Below are positions 1 to 9,610 of a stretch of DNA of 64,000 nucleotides, one piece after another. Origin of the DNA: Phascolarctobacterium sp. ET69. GTDB lineage: Bacteria > Bacillota > Negativicutes > Acidaminococcales > Acidaminococcaceae. The position numbers and the translations under genes are program-made. The notes beneath the pieces were generated by a model. The model was not told where the DNA came from and did no database searches. It saw only the letters and a program-made list of their open reading frames with translations. How positions within the stretch are numbered: position 1 is the stretch's first letter; each line of letters begins with the position of its first letter. The stretch is from NCBI RefSeq assembly GCF_023336935.1, contig NZ_JAMBLR010000001.1, positions 248,001 to 312,000 of the forward strand, written 5' to 3'.

Positions 1-705
1 ACGCAAAAAGCAGAGGCACAGATTGCGGCGCTTCCGGAAGTAAAAGTTTTGCGTATGGACCAGGATTCCACGCTGCGCAAATTTGCACATGAAGAAATTT
101 TAAACGCTTTTTCAAGCGGCAGGTATAATGTGCTGATTGGTACGCAGATGGTTGCCAAAGGGCACGACATACCCAATGTTACGCTTGTCGGCGTGCTTTC
201 GGCAGATTCCATGCTGAACATGCCGGATTTCCGTGCTTACGAAAGAGCGTTTTCGCTGCTTACACAGGCCGCAGGGCGTGCTGGGCGCGGCGATAAGCCG
301 GGGCATGTAATTTTGCAGGTGTACGATGCGGATAACCGGACTGTCCATCTTGCGGCGGCACAGGATTACGATACCTTTGCGGAAGAAGAACTGCTGCGGC
401 GTAAGGAACTTAACTATCCGCCTTATGCGGCGTTTTTAAAGATAACCGTATGGGATAAAAAGGAAGAACGCGCCAACGGAACGGCTAAGGAAATAGCTGA
501 TTTTCTGGAGCGGCAGGCAAAAAATACGGATGCGGAAGTATTCGGCCCGTTTGCCGGCATTATTGGCAAGGTGCGCGATTTATACCGAGTTAACGTGCTG
601 GTAAAAAGCACACAGATAAATATATTTAAAACAGCATTATGGCAGTCGCCGTACCGTGACATGAAAAATGTTTATTTTGACGTTGACCCGTTTAATGTGC
701 TGTAA
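1..705 (+). CDS. priA: Primosomal protein N' (PriA helicase), C-terminal part
   Basis: The reading frame is open from base 1, so this is the last 234 residues of a gene that begins upstream. PriA is the 3'-5' DNA helicase that reloads the replisome at stalled forks. Visible are helicase motif V (QMVAKGHDIPNVTL, with the LSAD that follows) and motif VI (QAAGRAGRG). After them comes the PriA-type C-terminal domain with the NYPPYAAF stretch. The zinc-binding Cys cluster and Walker motifs would lie upstream of the window. The gene ends just before a promoter for def, and priA-def-fmt is the usual Firmicute order. Confidence 0.95.
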   Translation, partial: TQKAEAQIAALPEVKVLRMDQDSTLRKFAHEEILNAFSSGRYNVLIGTQMVAKGHDIPNVTLVGVLSADSMLNMPDFRAYERAFSLLTQAAGRAGRGDKPGHVILQVYDADNRTVHLAAAQDYDTFAEEELLRRKELNYPPYAAFLKITVWDKKEERANGTAKEIADFLERQAKNTDAEVFGPFAGIIGKVRDLYRVNVLVKSTQINIFKTALWQSPYRDMKNVYFDVDPFNVL

Positions 706-707
706 AA

Positions 708-737
708 TTGCCTGTATAACATTTTTTGTGATATAAT
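708..737 (+). promoter_or_regulatory. Sigma-A type promoter for def-fmt
   Basis: TTGCCT (708-713), an 18-base spacer and a perfect TATAAT (732-737) stand 33 bases before the def start. The -35 begins right after the priA stop. It is predicted from the sequence pattern only. Confidence 0.6.
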
Positions 738-770
738 AATTATTATGAGAGCGAATTTTAGGAGGATAAT

Positions 771-1241
771 GTGAGTAAATTAAAAATACTTGTTGCCGGA
801 GACCCTGTGCTGCGCCAGAAAGCACAGGAAGTTGAACGCATGGATAAAAAAACTCTGCGTCTTTTGGACGATATGGCAGAAACCATGTATGCCGCTAACG
901 GTGTCGGGCTTGCGGCGCCGCAGATTGGCGTTTTAAAACGCATTGTTGTTATTGACGTCGGTGAAGGGCTGATTGAGCTTATTAACCCTGTTATTACTTA
1001 CCGTGAAGGTTCTGCCGTTGGACCAGAAGGCTGTCTCTCCGTGCCTGATTACGAAGGCGAAGTGGAACGTGCGGAAATTGTGCATTGCGAATATTATGAC
1101 CGTAAAGGGCGTAAAATACTTATTAAGGCAGACGGGCTTCTGGCAGTTTGCATTCAGCACGAACTCGACCATTTGGACGGAGTGCTGTTTATAGACAAGG
1201 CTAAAGTGCTGATGCCGAAGGATTTTGACGGGGAGCAGTAA
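771..1241 (+). CDS. def: Peptide deformylase
   Basis: A 156-residue metallohydrolase that removes the formyl group from the N-terminal methionine of nascent proteins. All three signature motifs are present: GVGLAAPQIG, EGCLS (metal-binding Cys) and HELDH (two metal-binding His and the catalytic Glu). The start is GTG at 771, set by GGAGG at 761-765, since no in-frame ATG fits better. The stop overlaps the fmt start by one base (TAATG), so the deformylase and formyltransferase are translationally coupled. Length is normal for type 1 deformylases. Confidence 0.96.
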   Translation: MSKLKILVAGDPVLRQKAQEVERMDKKTLRLLDDMAETMYAANGVGLAAPQIGVLKRIVVIDVGEGLIELINPVITYREGSAVGPEGCLSVPDYEGEVERAEIVHCEYYDRKGRKILIKADGLLAVCIQHELDHLDGVLFIDKAKVLMPKDFDGEQ

Positions 1242-2176
1242 TGATGCGTATTGTATTTATGGGAACCCCTGATTTTGCCGTTGCCAGTTTAAAGGCACTG
1301 GCAGAGCAGGGTACAGATGAAATAGTTGGTGTATTTACACAGCCTGACAGGCCCAAAGGACGCGGGCAGAAAATGCTTATGACGCCGGTAAAAGAATATG
1401 CGCTTGAACGTGGTTACGAAGTTTACCAGCCTCAGCGCGTAAAAACGCCGGAAGTTATTGAACTTTTACGCGGCCTTGCGCCTGACTTAATTGTAGTAGC
1501 TGCCTTTGGCCAGTTTTTGCCGAAAGAAATTCTGGAAATGCCGAAGTACGGCTGTATAAACGTGCATGCTTCGCTTTTGCCTAAATACCGCGGGGCTGCA
1601 CCGATACATTATGTAATTTTAAACGGCGAAACCAAAAGCGGCGTAACAATTATGCAGATGGATATCGGTATGGATACCGGCGATATGCTTGCAAAAGCGG
1701 AAGTTGAAATTACGCCGGAAATGACCATGGGTGAACTGCATGACAGTTTAAGGGAAATTGGCGGCAAACTGCTGCTTGAAACCGTTGAAAAAATAAAACG
1801 CGGCGAAATTACGCCCGTTAAGCAAAATGATGCTGAAGCAACTTACGCGCATTTGCTTACGCGAGATATGGAAGCCATTGACTGGAACCTGCCTGCGGCG
1901 GAGATTCATAATAAAATACGTGCCTTTAATCCTGCGCCGGGTGCGTTTACGAATTTGCCCGGCGGCAAAAAACTTAAAATATGGCGTGCGGAAGTTGCCA
2001 GTGGCAGCGGCAGCAAAGCAGGTGAAGTTACCGAAGTTTTAAAGAACGGGTTTAAAGTTGCCTGCGGCAGCGGCGTTCTTCTTGTTACCGAAGTACAGCC
2101 GGAATCGAAAAAACGTATGCCTGCTGCGGTGTTCTGCAATGGCCGCGGCATTAATAAAGGTGATATTTTAGGTTGA
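1241..2176 (+). CDS. fmt: Methionyl-tRNA formyltransferase
   Basis: A 311-residue enzyme that formylates initiator Met-tRNA using 10-formyltetrahydrofolate. The N-terminal formyltransferase fold begins with IVFMGTPDFAV. The active-site stretch HASLLPKYRGAAPIH carries the expected His, and the Asp of MDTGDML follows. The last 100 or so residues form the tRNA-binding C-terminal barrel. Two consecutive ATGs (1241 and 1244) are possible starts; 1241 overlaps the def stop. It pairs functionally with def. Confidence 0.96.
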   Translation: MMRIVFMGTPDFAVASLKALAEQGTDEIVGVFTQPDRPKGRGQKMLMTPVKEYALERGYEVYQPQRVKTPEVIELLRGLAPDLIVVAAFGQFLPKEILEMPKYGCINVHASLLPKYRGAAPIHYVILNGETKSGVTIMQMDIGMDTGDMLAKAEVEITPEMTMGELHDSLREIGGKLLLETVEKIKRGEITPVKQNDAEATYAHLLTRDMEAIDWNLPAAEIHNKIRAFNPAPGAFTNLPGGKKLKIWRAEVASGSGSKAGEVTEVLKNGFKVACGSGVLLVTEVQPESKKRMPAAVFCNGRGINKGDILG

Positions 2177-2189
2177 GGTAAGTAAAGCA

Positions 2190-2984
2190 ATGGAAAGTGT
2201 TTTGAAACCGAAAAAACGCATATTTGTTTCGCTGACATTGGCCAGTGCTTTTTTGGGAGCGGTTTTTATTTACTTATGCTGGCGCGTGGCCTTGCCGGGG
2301 CTTGCACAAATCAGTTCCACACTGCCGGTGCTTTTTGGCAGCGTTGGCATTGTGGTTGCAATAGCACTTTTGGCAGCTGTCAGCGCCATTGTGCTTGCAA
2401 TTTTAGGCTTTCCAATCATCAAAACATTTTATTTTTGGGCATGGAAGGCCGTTAATATGCTGTTTCCCTTTGCCGTTGGGCTGGGACGCATTTTTAACAT
2501 ACCTCGCCAGAGAATAGAACAGTCTTTTATTGAAGTAAGCAATCATCTGGTACGCCAGCATAAAATAAAAGTGCCGGCTTCAAGAATTATGATTTTAACG
2601 CCGCACTGCATTCAGCTTGATACCTGCGCCCATAAAATTACGCGCAATATCGAAAACTGCCGTCAGTGCGGACGCTGCTGTGTCGGCGGAATGCTTGGGC
2701 TGGCACATAAATACGGAATTCACATGGGCGTGGCAACAGGCGGCACTTTGGCAAGGCAGATGGTAAAAGAAATTCGCCCGAAAGCAATAATTGCCGTTGC
2801 CTGCGAGCGCGATTTAACCAGCGGCATACAGGATGTTTTTCCGCTGCCGGTTATAGGCGTTTTAAACGAAAGGCCGTTTGGCCCATGTTTTAATACACGG
2901 GTTGATATTAAGAAAGTAGAAGCAGCTATTTTAGACTTTTTAGATACAGAGGAAGCAGATGACAGAAAAAAGACAGGCAAATAA
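2190..2984 (+). CDS. DUF116 membrane-anchored Cys-rich protein
   Basis: A 264-residue protein of the DUF116 family, whose function is not established. Two hydrophobic segments near residues 10-32 and 45-75 suggest membrane anchoring. The remainder is probably cytoplasmic and has a dense cysteine cluster around residues 146-170 (CAHKI, then ENCRQCGRCCVGG), which could bind a metal or an iron-sulfur cluster. Late in the protein, residues ACERDL and the GPCFNTRVD motif fit the family. Its 3' end overlaps rsmB by 26 bases, so it belongs to the fmt-rsmB-rlmN operon. The link to translation is inferred from position only. Confidence 0.85.
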   Translation: MESVLKPKKRIFVSLTLASAFLGAVFIYLCWRVALPGLAQISSTLPVLFGSVGIVVAIALLAAVSAIVLAILGFPIIKTFYFWAWKAVNMLFPFAVGLGRIFNIPRQRIEQSFIEVSNHLVRQHKIKVPASRIMILTPHCIQLDTCAHKITRNIENCRQCGRCCVGGMLGLAHKYGIHMGVATGGTLARQMVKEIRPKAIIAVACERDLTSGIQDVFPLPVIGVLNERPFGPCFNTRVDIKKVEAAILDFLDTEEADDRKKTGK

Positions 2985-4332
2985 AAAAATAAAAAAAGAT
3001 ACTGCAAGGCAGATTGCGCTAGAAGTAATTTGTGCCGTTATTGATGGCGGCGCTTATGCCAATATTGCCCTTAACAAAACCCTGCGCACGAAAAAAACAG
3101 ACGACAGGGACCGCAGGTTCATTACGGAGCTGGTCTATGGTACCATAAAAGCAAAAGGTACTTTGGACTGGCTTTTGTCGCAGTTATCGGCAAGGCCTCT
3201 GGCAAAAATTGACAAGGTAATTTTAAATATTTTGCGCATGGGGCTCTATCAGATTTTTTATCTTGATAAAGTACCGGCTTCGGCAGCATGCAATGAAAGT
3301 ACGGAACTTGCCAAGGCCGCAAGCCATGCCGGTGCGGCAAAATTCGTAAATGGCATTCTGCGTTCTGCCGTGCGCGGCAGGGAAGCAGGAACTTTGCTGT
3401 TTCCTGATAAATCTGCCGATGCAGCTTTAAACCTTGCCTTAACAAAACTGCATCCGCTGTGGCTTGTTAAGCACTGGTTAAAGCAGTTTGGCGAAGAAGA
3501 AACAGGAAAATTACTGGATTACAATAATTTGCCGCCTGTTTTAAGCCTGCGAACCAATACGCTTAAAACAACACGCAGCAATCTTTTGGAAGTTTTAAAA
3601 GAAGCTGGTTTTGAAGCAGCTCCTTCCAAATGGTGCGAGGAAGGCATAATCTGCACCAAAACCGCAGGGCTTAATGCTTTAATGGAAAAAGCACCTGGTG
3701 CTTTTTATATGCAGGATGAAAGCTCCATGCTTGTTGCGCATGCAGTATGCCCGCAGCCGGGGATGACAGTGCTTGATTTGTGCGCTGCGCCGGGCGGAAA
3801 AACAACTCACCTTGCTCAGCTTATGCAAAATAAGGGCAGAATTTATGCCTGCGACATTCATCCGCATAAAATGGAGTTAATTAAAGAAAATGCCGTAAGG
3901 CTTGGCATAGATATTATAGAACCCGTACTGATGGATGCTTCTGTATTTAAACCGGAATGGGCAGGCGCTGCGGATTGTGTCCTTGTGGATGCGCCTTGCA
4001 GCGGTTTTGGCGTATTAAGGCGCAGGGCAGAAGCACGCTGGCGCAAAAGCAAAAAAGATTTGAAAGTATTTCCGCCGCTGCAAAAAGCCATTCTGCAAAA
4101 TACAGCACGTTACGTAAAACCAGGCGGAAGGCTTGTTTACAGTACCTGTACTTTGGAGCAGGCAGAAAATAACCTGCTTGTCAGTGAGTTTTTAAATGCC
4201 AATACGGAATTTGAATATGCCGGGTTCAGGCATCCGCTGACCGGTGAAACAATTAATGAGCTGCAGCTTCTGCCGCAGCGTGATAATGTTGACGGCTTTT
4301 ATATCTGCGTAATGCGCCGCAAGGAGCTGTGA
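2959..4332 (+). CDS. rsmB: 16S rRNA (cytosine-967-C5)-methyltransferase
   Basis: A 457-residue RsmB/Sun protein. The N-terminal 140 residues are a NusB-like RNA-binding domain. The C-terminal part is a SAM-dependent methyltransferase with the SAM site DLCAAPGGKT, motif IV DAPCSGFGVLRR and motif VI YSTCTLEQAENN. The PCSG and TCT cysteines are the pair used for release and catalysis in m5C enzymes. It methylates C967 of 16S rRNA. The start inside the DUF116 gene is supported because the NusB-like domain begins shortly after it. Confidence 0.95.
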   Translation: MTEKRQANKKIKKDTARQIALEVICAVIDGGAYANIALNKTLRTKKTDDRDRRFITELVYGTIKAKGTLDWLLSQLSARPLAKIDKVILNILRMGLYQIFYLDKVPASAACNESTELAKAASHAGAAKFVNGILRSAVRGREAGTLLFPDKSADAALNLALTKLHPLWLVKHWLKQFGEEETGKLLDYNNLPPVLSLRTNTLKTTRSNLLEVLKEAGFEAAPSKWCEEGIICTKTAGLNALMEKAPGAFYMQDESSMLVAHAVCPQPGMTVLDLCAAPGGKTTHLAQLMQNKGRIYACDIHPHKMELIKENAVRLGIDIIEPVLMDASVFKPEWAGAADCVLVDAPCSGFGVLRRRAEARWRKSKKDLKVFPPLQKAILQNTARYVKPGGRLVYSTCTLEQAENNLLVSEFLNANTEFEYAGFRHPLTGETINELQLLPQRDNVDGFYICVMRRKEL

Positions 4333-4334
4333 TT

Positions 4335-5378
4335 ATGAAAAAAGAAATTTTTGGCTTAACGCCGGAAGAATTGCAGCAGGAGTTTGTGGCAGCAGGGTTG
4401 AAAAAATTCCGTGCTTCGCAGGTTTACCAGTGGCTTTATAAAAAATGTGTTTTTAAATTTGAGGAGATGCACAATCTCTCCAAGGCAGATATTACCGTTT
4501 TAAATGAAAAATTTACGGTTATGCCTGCCAATATAAACATTTTAACGCGATGGAAATCGTCGGACGGGCTTACGGAAAAGCTGCTGCTTGAATTGCAGGA
4601 CGGTAATTCTTTGGAAACTGTTTTAATGCACCACGATTACGGTTACAGCGTTTGCGTGTCGAGCCAGGTTGGTTGTGCCATGGCCTGTGCTTTCTGCGCC
4701 AGCGGTTTAAACGGCTGCGTGCGTAATTTAACGAGTGCGGAAATTATCATGCAGGTTTATTTGTTTAACTCTATGATAGCTCCGCAGCAGGTAAGCCGCG
4801 TTGTAGTAATGGGCAGCGGCGAGCCGATGCTTAACTACGATGAGGTTACGGGTGCTTTAAAATTCCTGCACCGTGAGGATACGGCTTTTATGAGTTACCG
4901 TAATATGACGGTTTCTACCTGCGGAATTATACCGGGCATTGAACGGCTGGCGGAAGAAAATATACCAATTAATCTTGCTGTTTCGCTGCATGCCGTAAAA
5001 GATGATGTGCGTACTCAGCTGATGCCTGTTAATAAAGGCTTTCCGTTTCCTTCCGTTATTGCCGCCGCCGAAAAATACGCGCGCGCAAGCGGCAGGCAGG
5101 TAACTTATGAATATATTTTAATAAAAGATAAAAATGACAGCCCGGAGGATGCGCAGCTTTTAAGTAATTATTTAAAATTTAAGCACGCATCGGTAAATTT
5201 AATTCCGGCCAATCCGGTACCGGAAAAAGGTTTTGAACGCCCTCCGGCAAAACGTATTGAAGGATTTTTAAGAATTTTACAGAAAAATAAAATTAATGCC
5301 ACCATCCGCAAGGAGATGGGCAAAGATATTAATGCAGCCTGCGGACAGCTGCGGGCGAAGTTTAACGATAACAAGTGA
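4335..5378 (+). CDS. rlmN: Dual-specificity 23S rRNA/tRNA adenine-C2 methyltransferase RlmN
   Basis: A 347-residue radical SAM enzyme that methylates C2 of A2503 in 23S rRNA and A37 of some tRNAs. The radical SAM cluster motif is CAMACAFC (CxxxCxxC). The C-terminal NAACGQL carries the cysteine that forms the covalent intermediate. An ATG at 4335 is chosen over an upstream GTG at 4329 because AAGGAG at 4321-4326 sits 8 bases before it. The rsmB stop lies between them, so the two rRNA methyltransferases are tightly coupled. Confidence 0.96.
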   Translation: MKKEIFGLTPEELQQEFVAAGLKKFRASQVYQWLYKKCVFKFEEMHNLSKADITVLNEKFTVMPANINILTRWKSSDGLTEKLLLELQDGNSLETVLMHHDYGYSVCVSSQVGCAMACAFCASGLNGCVRNLTSAEIIMQVYLFNSMIAPQQVSRVVVMGSGEPMLNYDEVTGALKFLHREDTAFMSYRNMTVSTCGIIPGIERLAEENIPINLAVSLHAVKDDVRTQLMPVNKGFPFPSVIAAAEKYARASGRQVTYEYILIKDKNDSPEDAQLLSNYLKFKHASVNLIPANPVPEKGFERPPAKRIEGFLRILQKNKINATIRKEMGKDINAACGQLRAKFNDNK

Positions 5379-5397
5379 TTTATTCAGGGGGCGCTGT

Positions 5398-6126
5398 ATG
5401 ATAGCGGTCAGTAAAACAAATACCGGCCTTGTGCGTACTGTTAATGAGGATGCCTTATTAACGGACGGACCGGAACTGTTTGCCATCGCTGATGGCATGG
5501 GCGGTTATGCCGGCGGTGAAATTGCCAGCGTAGAAACAATTAAAGTTTTAAAAGAAGAAAAAAAGAATTTTGCCGGGCTTACCGGAGAAGCTCTGTGTAC
5601 GGCTTTAAAAGAAGCTGCTTCCAAAGCTAACAGTCATCTGCGCAGCCTGGTATGCAAAATGCCTGATTACGAAGGCATGGGTACAACTCTGGTTGCCGTG
5701 TATCTGGCAAAGGACAAAAAGGCCTATGCTTTAAATATTGGCGACAGCCGCCTCTATTTATGGCGCAATGGCCTGCTTAAGCAGATAACTCAGGACCATT
5801 CTTATGTGGCTGAACTTTTAAGCAAGGGAGATATAACAACTGATGAAGCACGCCGCCACCCGCAGCGCAATGTAATTTTAAGGGCTGTCGGTGCGGATGA
5901 AGGGCTTGATTCAGACGTTTTCAGCTTTGAAACAGAGCCGGGCGACAGACTGCTTTTGTGCAGCGACGGCCTTTCGGATATGGCTGCCGATGATGAAATT
6001 GCTGCCGTTTTGAAGGAAGAAAATACGGAAAAAGCGGCGGATGCTTTAATTGAACTTGCGCTTAATAATGGCGGGCGCGATAATGTTTCGGTTATTTTGA
6101 TAGACTTTTGTGCGGAGGAGATATAA
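5398..6126 (+). CDS. stp: PP2C-family serine/threonine phosphatase
   Basis: A 242-residue metal-dependent phosphatase (Stp/PrpC). The metal-binding and catalytic motifs are in order: NEDALL, DGMGGYAGGE, GDSRLYL, CSDGLSD and GGRDNVSVI. The start is the ATG at 5398, preceded by CAGGGGG; a longer frame upstream has no family similarity. It normally dephosphorylates the kinase and targets of the adjacent PrkC, which begins immediately after its stop. The pair controls cell-wall and growth-phase signalling in Firmicutes. Confidence 0.95.
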   Translation: MIAVSKTNTGLVRTVNEDALLTDGPELFAIADGMGGYAGGEIASVETIKVLKEEKKNFAGLTGEALCTALKEAASKANSHLRSLVCKMPDYEGMGTTLVAVYLAKDKKAYALNIGDSRLYLWRNGLLKQITQDHSYVAELLSKGDITTDEARRHPQRNVILRAVGADEGLDSDVFSFETEPGDRLLLCSDGLSDMAADDEIAAVLKEENTEKAADALIELALNNGGRDNVSVILIDFCAEEI

Positions 6127-8043
6127 ATGAACAACGGAACAATTTTAAAACAACGTTATAAAATCCTGCGTCACATTGGTTCAGGCGGAATGGCCGAAGT
6201 TTATCTGGCGGAAGATTTGCTGCTTAACAGGCAGGTAGCCATAAAAATACTGCGCGATCAGTTTAATGACGACAAAACGCTTCTTAACCAGTTTAAGCAT
6301 GAGGCACAGTCTGCTGCACGGCTTTCCAGCCCTTCTATCATAAATATTTTTGATGTTTGCGAAGAAGAAGGCAAGTCTTTTATAGTTATGGAATATGTGG
6401 AAGGCAAAACCTTAAAAGACCTGCTGGAAGAAAAAGGAAGGCTTTCGCCTTATAAGGCTGTTTGCATTGCCGAAGATATTGCAGCGGGATTAAGCCATGC
6501 GCACAGGCGCAATATTATTCACTGCGATATTAAGCCGCACAATATTTTAATAACAGAAAACATGCATCCCAAAATTGCTGATTTTGGCATTGCCAGAATG
6601 ATAAGCAATATGACGATGGTGTATACTAATTCGGTAATTGGCTCGGTGCATTATTTATCTCCGGAGCAGGCAAGCGGAAAGCCCGTAACTGCCCAGAGCG
6701 ATATTTATTCCTTGGGTATTGTGCTTTACGAAATGCTTACTGGTCATGTGCCGTTTGACGGCAATACGGCAGTTGCCGTAGCCATGATGCATGTTGAAAA
6801 AACGCCGCCGCCGCTCAGTACTTACGTTGAAGGGCTGCCGGTATGTTTGCAGCATGTGATAGATAAAGCGCTTGCCAAAGATTTAACCAAGCGTTACGCC
6901 AGTGCGGAAGAAATGCGCCAGGACTTAAATTCCATTAAAAATAAAATGGAGAAAAACGGCGAAGCGGAGGATTACACCGAAGCAGACAGCTTTGCTGACG
7001 AAGTTAATGAAAAATCTGCACTGGTGACAGATGAAACGGAAGTTCCGGAAGAAACCATTGTAATGACAGTTCCTGCCGCTCCTGCAAAACCGAAAGCTAA
7101 AAAAAGCTGGCTGCAAAAAATGAAAGAAACCCAGCTTACACGGCATCAGCAAATTATGCTTGCAGCTGTGGTAGTGGTTTTATCGGCAGTATTTCTGCTT
7201 ATAGGCAACGTGTTCAGCCGTGAAACTGTAAAAGTGCCGGATGTAACTGGCAAAACTGTTGTTGAAGCGCAGCAGATACTGGAAAATGCAGGTTTCAGCA
7301 TAACCCTGAAAGAAGCCTACGACGACAAAGTAACACCGGGGCTTGTGCTTGAGCAGGACCCTGTCGGAAATGAAATGCGCAAGGAAGGCAGCGCCGTTTA
7401 TTTAACTGTGAGCAAAGGCATTGAAATGGTGGAAGTGCCAAACCTTGCAGGTAAAAATCTTGCCGACGCACGCAAGATGATAGAACGCAAAAAACTTGCG
7501 CTTGGCAAAGTAGAAACCGTTTTCCGCGAAGACGGCAGCGGGCTTGTTATTGAACAAACCCCTAAAGCTAACGAAAAAATACGCCATGGCGAAAAAGTAA
7601 ATCTTGTAATTTCCGAAAAACCGAAAGAAGTTACCATTCCTTCCGTAGTTGGCAAAGCATCAGGCGAAGCCATGACGGCGCTTGAAAAACTCGGTTTTAA
7701 AAATATTACCGCACAAAGCGTGGGCAGCAAAAAAGTTGCCGGTACTGTTTTGAGCATTACGCCTAAAGAAGGCAGCAAAGTTTTGAACAGTACTGATGTT
7801 GTGCTGCGTGTTTCTGACGGCGTCGGTACGGCATCTCAGAATAAATATGCCGAATTTGTAGTGCCTGACGGAGCGAAAAAACAAAAAGTAAAAATTGTTG
7901 TGGTTGACGACGACGGCGAAAAAGTAGTTTACGAAGGTACCAAGCGTGAAGGCGTGCGCATACGCCAGAAAGTTGAAGTAAGCGGCAGTGCCGTGGCCAG
8001 ATTCTACTGTGACAATAAACTTATAGAGGAGAAACAGCTTTGA
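6127..8043 (+). CDS. prkC: PASTA-domain serine/threonine protein kinase
   Basis: A 638-residue membrane kinase. The kinase domain (1-270) has the glycine loop GSGGMAEVYLA, catalytic Lys40, DFGIA and SPEQASG. A variable linker follows, then one transmembrane helix near 343-362 (AAVVVVLSAVFLLIGNVF). Three extracellular PASTA repeats cover roughly 371-437, 438-505 and 506-572, then a short C-terminal domain. PASTA repeats sense muropeptides or lipid II. The catalytic loop reads HCDIKPHN (132-139), with Cys in place of the usual Arg before the catalytic Asp. GGAGGAGA lies just before the start. It is coupled to stp upstream and rsgA downstream. Confidence 0.95.
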   Translation: MNNGTILKQRYKILRHIGSGGMAEVYLAEDLLLNRQVAIKILRDQFNDDKTLLNQFKHEAQSAARLSSPSIINIFDVCEEEGKSFIVMEYVEGKTLKDLLEEKGRLSPYKAVCIAEDIAAGLSHAHRRNIIHCDIKPHNILITENMHPKIADFGIARMISNMTMVYTNSVIGSVHYLSPEQASGKPVTAQSDIYSLGIVLYEMLTGHVPFDGNTAVAVAMMHVEKTPPPLSTYVEGLPVCLQHVIDKALAKDLTKRYASAEEMRQDLNSIKNKMEKNGEAEDYTEADSFADEVNEKSALVTDETEVPEETIVMTVPAAPAKPKAKKSWLQKMKETQLTRHQQIMLAAVVVVLSAVFLLIGNVFSRETVKVPDVTGKTVVEAQQILENAGFSITLKEAYDDKVTPGLVLEQDPVGNEMRKEGSAVYLTVSKGIEMVEVPNLAGKNLADARKMIERKKLALGKVETVFREDGSGLVIEQTPKANEKIRHGEKVNLVISEKPKEVTIPSVVGKASGEAMTALEKLGFKNITAQSVGSKKVAGTVLSITPKEGSKVLNSTDVVLRVSDGVGTASQNKYAEFVVPDGAKKQKVKIVVVDDDGEKVVYEGTKREGVRIRQKVEVSGSAVARFYCDNKLIEEKQL

Positions 8044-8924
8044 CAGCAGGCCGCATTATAAAAAATTTTAACGGGTATTATTATGTGGAAACGCCTGATA
8101 AAGAAATTGTTACCTGTAAAATAAAGGGTAAAATGAAACAGGTGCGTTTTTCCGCCGTTACGGGAGATATGGTTGAGTTTGAGAAAAATCCTGACGGCGA
8201 AAGCATGATTAAAACCATTTTGCCGCGCCGCAATTTTATGGAACGGCCGGCAATGGCTAACCTTGACTGCATTGTAATTGCTTTTGCCTGCGCAGACCCG
8301 GATTTCAGCTACCTGCTGGCAGATAAAATGCTGGCGTTTGCCGAACGTGCTGGTATTGAAGCTGTTTTATGCCTTAATAAAACAGACCTTGTAAGTGAAG
8401 CGCAGCTTGAAGAAATTGCCGGAGTTTATCGTAAGGCAGGCTATACTGTTTTTACTGTGTCAACTTTTAACGGAACAGGGCTTGAAGCACTGAAAGAATA
8501 TTTAAACGGTAAAATCAGCGCATTTGCCGGGCCTTCCGGTGTCGGTAAATCATCCATGCTTAATGCCTTGCAGCCCGGCATAGCATTGCAGACAGGCAAG
8601 GTAAGTGAAAAAATCGGGCGCGGGCGGCATACAACTCGTTATGCCCAGCTTCTGCCTTTTAACGGCGGCTATCTTGCCGATACACCCGGTTTTGGCAATT
8701 TGCTGGCCGAAAATATCGACGCGCGCGAGCTTTATAAGTATTTCCGTGAATTTAAGCATTTTGAGCACGGCTGCAAATTTGTTCCGTGCACGCATACGCA
8801 TGAACCGGTCTGCGGCGTAAAAAATGCGGTAGAAGAAGGTAAAATTGCCGCAAGCCGTTATGAATCTTATCTTGCAATTTTAGACGAAATAAAATTACTG
8901 AAAGAAAAGAGTGGTAAAAGATGA
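8040..8924 (+). CDS. rsgA: Ribosome small-subunit GTPase RsgA
   Basis: A 294-residue circularly permuted GTPase that helps mature the 30S subunit. An OB-fold occupies the first 70 residues. The GTPase motifs then come in permuted order: NKTD (G4), GPSGVGKSS (G1), DTPG (G3). A zinc-binding tail follows with the [14 protein letters not shown] pattern. The start is TTG at 8040, overlapping the prkC stop by four bases, with AGAGGAG about 10 bases upstream. No in-frame ATG would keep the OB-fold intact. It lies in the common stp-prkC-rsgA-rpe order. Confidence 0.95.
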   Translation: MTAGRIIKNFNGYYYVETPDKEIVTCKIKGKMKQVRFSAVTGDMVEFEKNPDGESMIKTILPRRNFMERPAMANLDCIVIAFACADPDFSYLLADKMLAFAERAGIEAVLCLNKTDLVSEAQLEEIAGVYRKAGYTVFTVSTFNGTGLEALKEYLNGKISAFAGPSGVGKSSMLNALQPGIALQTGKVSEKIGRGRHTTRYAQLLPFNGGYLADTPGFGNLLAENIDARELYKYFREFKHFEHGCKFVPCTHTHEPVCGVKNAVEEGKIAASRYESYLAILDEIKLLKEKSGKR

Positions 8925-9565
8925 TTAAAATAGCACCATCTATCTTATCTGCTGATTTTGCCTTTTTGGCGGACGAAATTAAAAAAATCGAAAAAGCCGG
9001 TGCAGATTGGGTTCATATCGACGTTATGGACGGCAACTTTGTGCCTAACCTTACTTTTGGTGCTCCTGTTGTAACCAAAATCCGTAAGGTAACGGATATG
9101 TTTTTTGACTGCCACTTAATGGTAGAACACCCTGAAACATATATTGATGATTTTGCCAAAGCAGGTGCGGATATGATTGTTGTTCATGCAGAAGCAACCA
9201 AACATTTGCACCGCTGCCTGCAATATATTGAAAGCAAGGGCGTAAAGGCCGGTGTGGCACTTAACCCTGCAACACCGCTCTGCATGGTGCAGGAGGTTTT
9301 GGGCGATGCCGATATGGTGCTTTTAATGACGGTAAACCCCGGCTTTGGCGGGCAGAAATTTATAGAAAGCGTTGTGCCAAAAATTGCAGCACTGCGTAAG
9401 ATGATTGACGAAAAAGGCCTGGCCTGCGATATACAGGTTGACGGCGGCATTAATTCCGAAACCAGCAAAATTGTACGCGAAGCCGGTGCCAATATTCTTG
9501 TTGCAGGCAGCTACGTGTACGGTGCGGAAGATACTGCCGCAGCAATTGCAAGCTTGAAAGCATAA
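8921..9565 (+). CDS. rpe: Ribulose-phosphate 3-epimerase
   Basis: A 214-residue TIM-barrel enzyme that interconverts ribulose-5-phosphate and xylulose-5-phosphate in the pentose phosphate pathway. Family motifs are [25 protein letters not shown] (metal-binding His and catalytic Asp), [12 protein letters not shown] and the phosphate-binding VDGGIN. The start overlaps the rsgA stop as ATGA. Length is typical. Confidence 0.96.
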   Translation: MIKIAPSILSADFAFLADEIKKIEKAGADWVHIDVMDGNFVPNLTFGAPVVTKIRKVTDMFFDCHLMVEHPETYIDDFAKAGADMIVVHAEATKHLHRCLQYIESKGVKAGVALNPATPLCMVQEVLGDADMVLLMTVNPGFGGQKFIESVVPKIAALRKMIDEKGLACDIQVDGGINSETSKIVREAGANILVAGSYVYGAEDTAAAIASLKA

Positions 9566-9610
9566 AATATTTTAAATTCAGATATATTCAGATTAGAGGA
9601 GGAATAAAGA

